Source of the DNA: Sphingobium sp. V4
Lineage (GTDB): Bacteria; Pseudomonadota; Alphaproteobacteria; Sphingomonadales; Sphingomonadaceae
Length of the DNA stretch: 64,000 bases
Assembly: GCF_029590555.1 (NCBI RefSeq)
Contig: NZ_CP081001.1
Coordinates: 62,001 to 126,000, forward strand
Direction: 5' to 3'
Below, in pieces: positions 59,971 to 64,000 of the stretch; the first letter of the stretch is position 1; the number at the start of each line of letters is the position of its first letter. The position numbers and the translations under genes were made by a program. A model generated the notes under the pieces. That model was not told the DNA's origin. It worked only from the letters and a program-made list of their open reading frames with translations, and made no database searches.

Positions 59971-60744
59971 ATGACCTGTGATCCCGCCGCCTTCGATCCC
60001 CCGCCCGAAGCAAGGCAATTCTACACCGAAAGCCTGGCGGAGCTGGTCGCGTCGGGCATACCCTTCATGCTGTCGAGCACCTATGCGCTGGGATGCCACA
60101 CCGGGATCGTGCGGCCGACCAAGGATCTGGACGTCTTCTGCAAAGCGGGCGACGCGCCGCGCATCCTCGCCCATTTCAAGCATCTGGGCCATGACGTGGA
60201 GTTCGAGGACGAACGCTGGATCGGCAAGGTCTGGAAGGACGGCAATTTCTTCGACGTCATCTACAATATCTCCTCGGCGAGCCTGCCGGTGACGGAGGAG
60301 TGGTTTCGCGACATTTCCTATGCCGAGGTTTACGGCACCCGCGTCCGCATCACGCCGCCGACCGAATTCATCCTCTCCAAGCTCTTCATCCAGGATCGCT
60401 ACCGCTATGACGGAGCGGACGTCGCCCACATGATCCTGAAGCAGCATGAGGCGATGGACTGGCAGCGACTGCTCGACGCGATGGAACTGCATTGGGAATT
60501 GCTGCTGATCCACCTGCTCAATTTCCGCTTCATCTATCCGACCGAGCGCCACTGCATTCCGCTCTGGCTGTTCGAGGAATTGCTGGGCCGGTTGCAGACA
60601 CGGGCGGAACTGCCCGTGCCCAACATCCGCGTCTGCCGGGGACGGCTCCTGTCCCCGCGCGACTATCTGGTCGACATCACCGAATGGGGCTTCGCCGATG
60701 TCGTCGGGAAAGGACTGGAGGAAAGCCATGACCGCAACAAGTGA
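59971..60744 (+). CDS. nucleotidyltransferase-fold protein
   Basis: This 257-residue protein has a nucleotidyltransferase signature: Ser/Thr-rich LSSTYALGCHTGIVRPT followed by KDLDVF, giving the two metal-binding aspartates Asp52 and Asp54, with a third, Asp95, in NFFDVIYNI. The C-terminus is all-helical. Substrate unknown; the fold is shared by MNT-type and aminoglycoside nucleotidyltransferases. The metallophosphoesterase gene starts 17 bases before this one ends, so they are coupled. Confidence 0.78.
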   Translation: MTCDPAAFDPPPEARQFYTESLAELVASGIPFMLSSTYALGCHTGIVRPTKDLDVFCKAGDAPRILAHFKHLGHDVEFEDERWIGKVWKDGNFFDVIYNISSASLPVTEEWFRDISYAEVYGTRVRITPPTEFILSKLFIQDRYRYDGADVAHMILKQHEAMDWQRLLDAMELHWELLLIHLLNFRFIYPTERHCIPLWLFEELLGRLQTRAELPVPNIRVCRGRLLSPRDYLVDITEWGFADVVGKGLEESHDRNK

Positions 60745-61459
60745 GGGCGGCCTGACCATAGCCGCGATCGGCGACCTGCATGTGACCGACACGTCGGAGC
60801 ATAAATATCGGGACATGTTCGCCGAGATTTCGGAAAAGGCCGACGTGCTGGCCTTGTGCGGCGATCTCACCAATTTCGGCAAGACGCGGGAGGCGGAGAT
60901 ACTGGCCGAAGATCTGCACGCCTGCACTATCCCCACGGTCGCGGTGCTGGGGAATCATGATCATGAATGCGGCCAGCCGGAGGAAGTGGCGCGCATCCTT
61001 CATGGCGCGGGCGTCACCCTGCTGGACGAGCAGGCGGTGGAGATAAGGGGTGTGGGCTTTGCCGGGGTGAAGGGCTTTGTCGGCGGCTTTGGCCGGGGCG
61101 AACTGGGTGCCTTCGGTGAAAGGGCGATCAAGGGGTTCGTCGAGGAATCGATCAACGAAGCGCGCAAACTGGAAAATGCGCTGCGCAGCCTGCGCACCGA
61201 CCGGGTGGCGGCGGTGCTCCATTATGCCCCGATTGCGGACACCGTGATGGGCGAGCCGCCCGAAATCTTCCCCTTCCTCGGCTCCTCGCGCCTGGCCGAC
61301 GCGATCGACCGGTTCGACAATGTACGCTTCGCTGTCCATGGCCATGCCCATCGCGGCGCTTTCGAGGGCAAGACGCGGCGCGGCGTCCCGGTCTATAATT
61401 GCGCGCAGTTTGTGGTGTCGGAACAGTTCGGCCGCCCCTATGCGCTGATCGCGGTATAG
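60728..61459 (+). CDS. metallophosphoesterase
   Basis: This 243-residue enzyme has the calcineurin-like phosphoesterase motifs: GDLH (Asp16, His18), GDLTN (Asp46), GNHDHE (Asn77, His78), a histidine in AVLHYAP and GHAHRG near the end. Substrate unknown. GGAGGAAAGCC precedes ATG 60728. It overlaps the nucleotidyltransferase gene by 17 bases; the pair suggests an add/remove or transfer-then-trim nucleotide reaction, which is inference. Confidence 0.87.
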   Translation: MTATSEGGLTIAAIGDLHVTDTSEHKYRDMFAEISEKADVLALCGDLTNFGKTREAEILAEDLHACTIPTVAVLGNHDHECGQPEEVARILHGAGVTLLDEQAVEIRGVGFAGVKGFVGGFGRGELGAFGERAIKGFVEESINEARKLENALRSLRTDRVAAVLHYAPIADTVMGEPPEIFPFLGSSRLADAIDRFDNVRFAVHGHAHRGAFEGKTRRGVPVYNCAQFVVSEQFGRPYALIAV

Positions 61460-61534
61460 GTGCGCCCGGCCGCTCTTGATCCTGCGCGCCGTCCGCTGTT
61501 CCGGCCGAGCCGGTTATGGTTTAAGGCCGGCGCG

Positions 61535-62065
61535 ATGACCCGCTTTGCCGCCTTGCTCGCCCTCGCTCTTCCTGCCGCCTGTTCCAGCCCCCCGCGCGCC
61601 GCCGATACCGCCGCATCCGCGCAGGAGAATAGGAACGCGCTCGTCCCGGTCGTCATCCGCACCGCTGGTGGCGCCCGTCGCTTCGCCGTGGAGGTCGCGC
61701 GCACGCCCCAGGAACAGGAAAAGGGGCTGATGTTCCGCAAAGAGCTGCCGGATGACGGCGGGATGCTCTTTCCCATGGAGCCGCCGCGCACGGCCAGCTT
61801 CTGGATGAAGGACACACTGATCCCGCTCGACATGCTCTTCGTCCGCACCGACGGCACCATCGCCTTGCTCAAGGCCGAAGCCGAACCTTATTCGCGCATA
61901 CCCGTGTCCGCCGGCGTGCCGGTGGCGGCGGTGCTCGAACTGCGCGGCGGGCGCGCGGCGGAACTGGGCATCGGCGAAGGCGACCGGGTCGCCTGGGGCG
62001 GCTGCGCGGTGCCGGGGGAAAAGCTCACGACCGACCTCAATTTCTGTCCCGCCCCGGCGCGATAG
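61535..62065 (+). CDS. DUF192 domain lipoprotein
   Basis: This 176-residue exported protein has a signal with a lipobox-like LPAACS ending at Cys16, so it is probably a lipoprotein. The rest is a DUF192 domain, with EVARTPQEQEKGLMFRKELPDDGGMLF and ASFWMKDTLIPLDMLFV, of unknown function. ATG 61535 begins the signal. It lies between the metallophosphoesterase and NDUFA12 genes. Confidence 0.85.
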   Translation: MTRFAALLALALPAACSSPPRAADTAASAQENRNALVPVVIRTAGGARRFAVEVARTPQEQEKGLMFRKELPDDGGMLFPMEPPRTASFWMKDTLIPLDMLFVRTDGTIALLKAEAEPYSRIPVSAGVPVAAVLELRGGRAAELGIGEGDRVAWGGCAVPGEKLTTDLNFCPAPAR

Positions 62066-62115
62066 CGCCATATCCACCTTGCCGAGGCGGGGCGCAGCGG
62101 CTAAGCGCATGGCCC

Positions 62116-62514
62116 ATGGGAATCCTGGCTAACATCTTCACCTGGTGGAATGGCGCCACCTTCGGCACCTGGCTCTTCACGACCCGCAAGGGCACCAAGG
62201 TGGGCGAAGACCATCAGGGCAATGTCTATTATGAAGGCGGCACCGACCCCAATGGCCTGACCCGCCGCTGGGTGATCTACAACGGCGCCAATGACGCGAG
62301 CCGCGTGCCGGCCGAGTGGCATGGCTGGCTGCATCATTCGATCGAGGGCGCGCCCGAAAGCTTCCTGCCGCCGCCGCGTATCTGGGAACGGGAATATACC
62401 CCCAACGCGACCGGCACCGCCAACGCCTATCGCCCGTCGGGCGCGCTCGAAAAGGGCGGCCAGCGCCAGAAGGCGACCGGCGACTATGAGGCGTGGAGCC
62501 CCGACGCGGCATGA
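62116..62514 (+). CDS. NADH:ubiquinone oxidoreductase subunit NDUFA12
   Basis: This 132-residue protein matches the B17.2/NDUFA12 accessory subunit of complex I, found in alphaproteobacteria as in mitochondria. It has IFTWWNGATFGTWLFTTRKGTKVGEDHQGNVYYE and WVIYNGANDASRVPAEWHGWLHH. Its stop overlaps the DUF2155 start (62511-62514). Confidence 0.93.
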   Translation: MGILANIFTWWNGATFGTWLFTTRKGTKVGEDHQGNVYYEGGTDPNGLTRRWVIYNGANDASRVPAEWHGWLHHSIEGAPESFLPPPRIWEREYTPNATGTANAYRPSGALEKGGQRQKATGDYEAWSPDAA

Positions 62515-63173
62515 CCCGGCGTCCGGCGGGGGCGTTCCCGCCGATCCTGCATGGCCTTCCCCTGCTGTCCTGCGCCCTGGTGCTGGCTGCCTGTGGCGAC
62601 AATGATCTGCCCGCCGCCAACCAGTCGGGGCCGGTCAAGGTCGAAGGCAGCTCGATCCGCACGGCCGACAATGGCGTGTTGCCCGGTACGCCGATGGCGC
62701 AACGCAGCGCCGTCATCGGCCTGCTCAACAAGCGCAACGGGCTGACCCGCGATTTGACGATGAAGCCGGGCGAAGCACTGCGTGTCGGCGATGCGATCGT
62801 CCGCCTCCAGGCTTGCGAAACCAGCGCGCCCTGGGAAAATGTCCAGGAAACCGGCGCCTTCGTCCAGCTCGACGTGCGATCCAGCGCCGACAATAAATGG
62901 CGTCGCGCCTTTTCCGGCTGGCTGTTCCGCGACCGGCCCGACCGCAATGTCGTGCAGCACCCGGTCTATGACGTCTGGGTCAGGAGCTGTGCGATGGAAT
63001 GGCCGGAAACCGGCCCTGACACGGTCAAGCTGGGCGGCAAGGGCGAGCCGGTGTCCGCCGCCTCTCCTGCGAGCGGGGCGAACGCCAGTTCGGCCGCCAG
63101 CCCCGAACCGGCCGACAGCGGGTCCGCGCCTACGCCCAGCGGTACGCCCGCGACCGCCGCGCCCAATAACTGA
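62511..63173 (+). CDS. DUF2155 domain lipoprotein
   Basis: This 220-residue exported protein has a signal ending LVLAACGD, a lipoprotein type, and a DUF2155 core with DAIVRLQACETSAPWENVQETGAFVQL and VVQHPVYDVWVRSC. The last 50 residues are a Ser/Ala/Pro-rich tail. The gene overlaps the 3' end of the minus-strand aat gene by 208 bp, so the tail is antisense to Aat. Start ATG 62511 is coupled to NDUFA12. Function unknown. Confidence 0.85.
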   Translation: MTRRPAGAFPPILHGLPLLSCALVLAACGDNDLPAANQSGPVKVEGSSIRTADNGVLPGTPMAQRSAVIGLLNKRNGLTRDLTMKPGEALRVGDAIVRLQACETSAPWENVQETGAFVQLDVRSSADNKWRRAFSGWLFRDRPDRNVVQHPVYDVWVRSCAMEWPETGPDTVKLGGKGEPVSAASPASGANASSAASPEPADSGSAPTPSGTPATAAPNN

Positions 63174-63718
63174 AGATAATCGCGCTGGCTGATCTCGATC
63201 GCGCCCATGGAGCGCAGATGATCGGTCATGAACTGGCAGTCGAGCAGGGTGAAGCCGGCAAAGCGCAGTCGCGCCACCAGCCAGGCCAGCGCGACCTTTG
63301 ACGCGTCGGTGCGGCGCGACACCATGGATTCGCCGAAAAACGCCTGGCCGAGCGCCACGCCATAGAGCCCGCCAACCAGTTCCTCGCCCTCCCAGACCTC
63401 GACCGAATGGGCGAAGCCGCGCGCATGGAGATCGCGATATGCGCGCTCTATCTCATGGTTGATCCAGGTGGAGGGGCGATCCGCCGCGGCCTGCGCGCAA
63501 AGCGCCAATATCTCGCCGAAGGCGCGGTTCGCGGTGACGCGGAACCGTTCGCGGCGAATCACTTTGGCCAGCGAGTGGGAGAGGTGAAAGCCCTCCAGTG
63601 GCAATATGGCGCGATATTTTGGCTCGACCCAGTAGACCTCGCGCGCGTCGCGATCGTCCGACATGGGGAAGACGCCGATGGAATAGGCCTGCAACAGGAT
63701 CAGCGGGTCGATCATCAT
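62966..63718 (-). CDS. aat: leucyl/phenylalanyl-tRNA--protein transferase
   Basis: This 250-residue enzyme adds Leu or Phe to N-terminal Lys/Arg of proteins, marking them for ClpS/ClpAP. It starts with IDPLILLQAYSIGVFPMSDD and has YWVEPKYRAILPLEGFHLS, STWINHEIERAYRDLH, and TLLDCQFMTDHLRSMGAIEI. The C-terminal 60 residues overlap the DUF2155 gene on the other strand, ending SGHSIAQLLTQTS, which is a family-like ending, so the overlap is real. ClpS encoded at 30.5 kb acts in the same pathway. Confidence 0.94.
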   Translation of the reverse strand: MMIDPLILLQAYSIGVFPMSDDRDAREVYWVEPKYRAILPLEGFHLSHSLAKVIRRERFRVTANRAFGEILALCAQAAADRPSTWINHEIERAYRDLHARGFAHSVEVWEGEELVGGLYGVALGQAFFGESMVSRRTDASKVALAWLVARLRFAGFTLLDCQFMTDHLRSMGAIEISQRDYLQLLGAAVAGVPLGVGADPLSAGSGLAAELAFAPLAGEAADTGSPLPPSLTVSGPVSGHSIAQLLTQTS

Positions 63719-63804
63719 GCTCCATCAGGATTAGCAGACCCGGACGGAAGGACCAGCCCCTTACGACCGCTTTCGGCGCTGTCCCGCGCGGCTTATGATG
63801 CCCC

Positions 63805-64000
63805 ATGCGCCTTGTGCTGATTTTCCTGCTGCTGGCCAGCCTTGCGGTTCCCGTCCTTGCTCGATCCGACCGCAGCGGCCATTATTATCTGCGCGGCGTG
63901 ATGGAGACGGGGTCGGAACTGCTGCTGCGACCCGATGGCCGATTTCAATGGTATCTGGTGATCGGCGCGCTCGACCTGTTCGCCGAAGGGCGCTGGAGCG
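63805..64000 (+). CDS. exported protein, 5' part
   Basis: The first 65 residues of a gene that runs off the window. A signal peptide (residues 1-19, ending LAVPVLARS) is followed by HYYLRGVMETGSELLLRPDG. It is divergent from aat. No family can be named from this fragment. Confidence 0.6.
   Translation, partial: MRLVLIFLLLASLAVPVLARSDRSGHYYLRGVMETGSELLLRPDGRFQWYLVIGALDLFAEGRWS

Noticed and set aside
1..64000. mobile elements, prophage and CRISPR arrays
   Set aside because: No transposase, integrase, phage structural genes or regularly spaced repeats were seen; the 33-bp repeats are coding and the 59-bp units number only two.

Overview
The window is high-GC chromosomal DNA with the gene order and protein sequences of an alphaproteobacterium of the Sphingomonadaceae, probably close to Sphingobium. 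The taxon is my reading of recognisable families and neighbourhoods: the rpmF-plsX-fabH-ihfA-merR run, tonB-exbB-exbD-exbD, a class I lysyl-tRNA synthetase, an exosortase-A-associated ligase and glycosyltransferase, and a phytochrome with an HWE kinase. No database search was run. I see no rRNA, tRNA, CRISPR array, insertion sequence or prophage. The window opens inside a ribonucleotide reductase alpha gene and closes inside a small exported-protein gene.

Layout. 1-2.7 kb: ribonucleotide reductase (nrdA 3' end, nrdB). 2.9-8.9 kb: single genes, including a thermonuclease-family protein with an internal deletion, a group II truncated hemoglobin, RidA, an ArsC-like reductase, a glycerophosphodiester phosphodiesterase, an Rrf2 regulator and an MBL hydrolase. 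9.1-12.2 kb: ribosomal protein L32, fatty-acid/phospholipid genes plsX and fabH, ihfA and a MerR regulator. 12.2-16.4 kb (minus): acetyltransferase, SixA-like phosphatase, DinG-type helicase, PilZ protein. 16.5-20.8 kb: lysK, two RcnB-like periplasmic proteins and a prolyl-4-hydroxylase-like dioxygenase.

21.0-25.6 kb: a light-sensing operon of heme oxygenase and a bacteriophytochrome fused to an HWE kinase and a receiver domain, then a DODA-type dioxygenase and a lone 2Fe-2S subunit. 26.1-30.8 kb: alaC-like aminotransferase, PHA synthase and phasin with a striking pair of inverted operator-like sites, and clpS. 31.6-34.6 kb: coupled glpD-glpK. 34.7-40.8 kb: MASE1-PAS-GGDEF cyclase, a MerC protein behind a Zur-like palindrome, class II fructose-bisphosphatase, homoserine dehydrogenase. 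41.1-43.6 kb: TonB energy-transducing operon. 44.2-47.5 kb: ABC exporter, tandem nested palindromes, and a methyltransferase fused to an anti-sigma-like extracytoplasmic domain.

48-55 kb: mechanosensitive channel, topoisomerase IB, membrane proteins, and an exosortase-A-linked ligase and glycosyltransferase arranged divergently. 55.3-57.3 kb: a coupled pair of small genes divergent from an S24/LexA-like repressor with three inverted repeats between them, then XdhC. 57.5-59.7 kb: cstA-ybdD. 60-64 kb: nucleotidyltransferase plus metallophosphoesterase, DUF192, NDUFA12, DUF2155, and aat overlapping DUF2155 tail to tail.

Functionally the window links carbon storage and glycerol use (phaC, phasin, glpQ-type enzyme, glpD, glpK, glpX) with signalling (phytochrome, GGDEF, two PilZ proteins) and envelope functions. 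The strongest candidates for something new are the methyltransferase/anti-sigma fusion, the deleted nuclease core, the possible two-form phasin with its palindromic promoter, and the nested palindromes at 46 kb.
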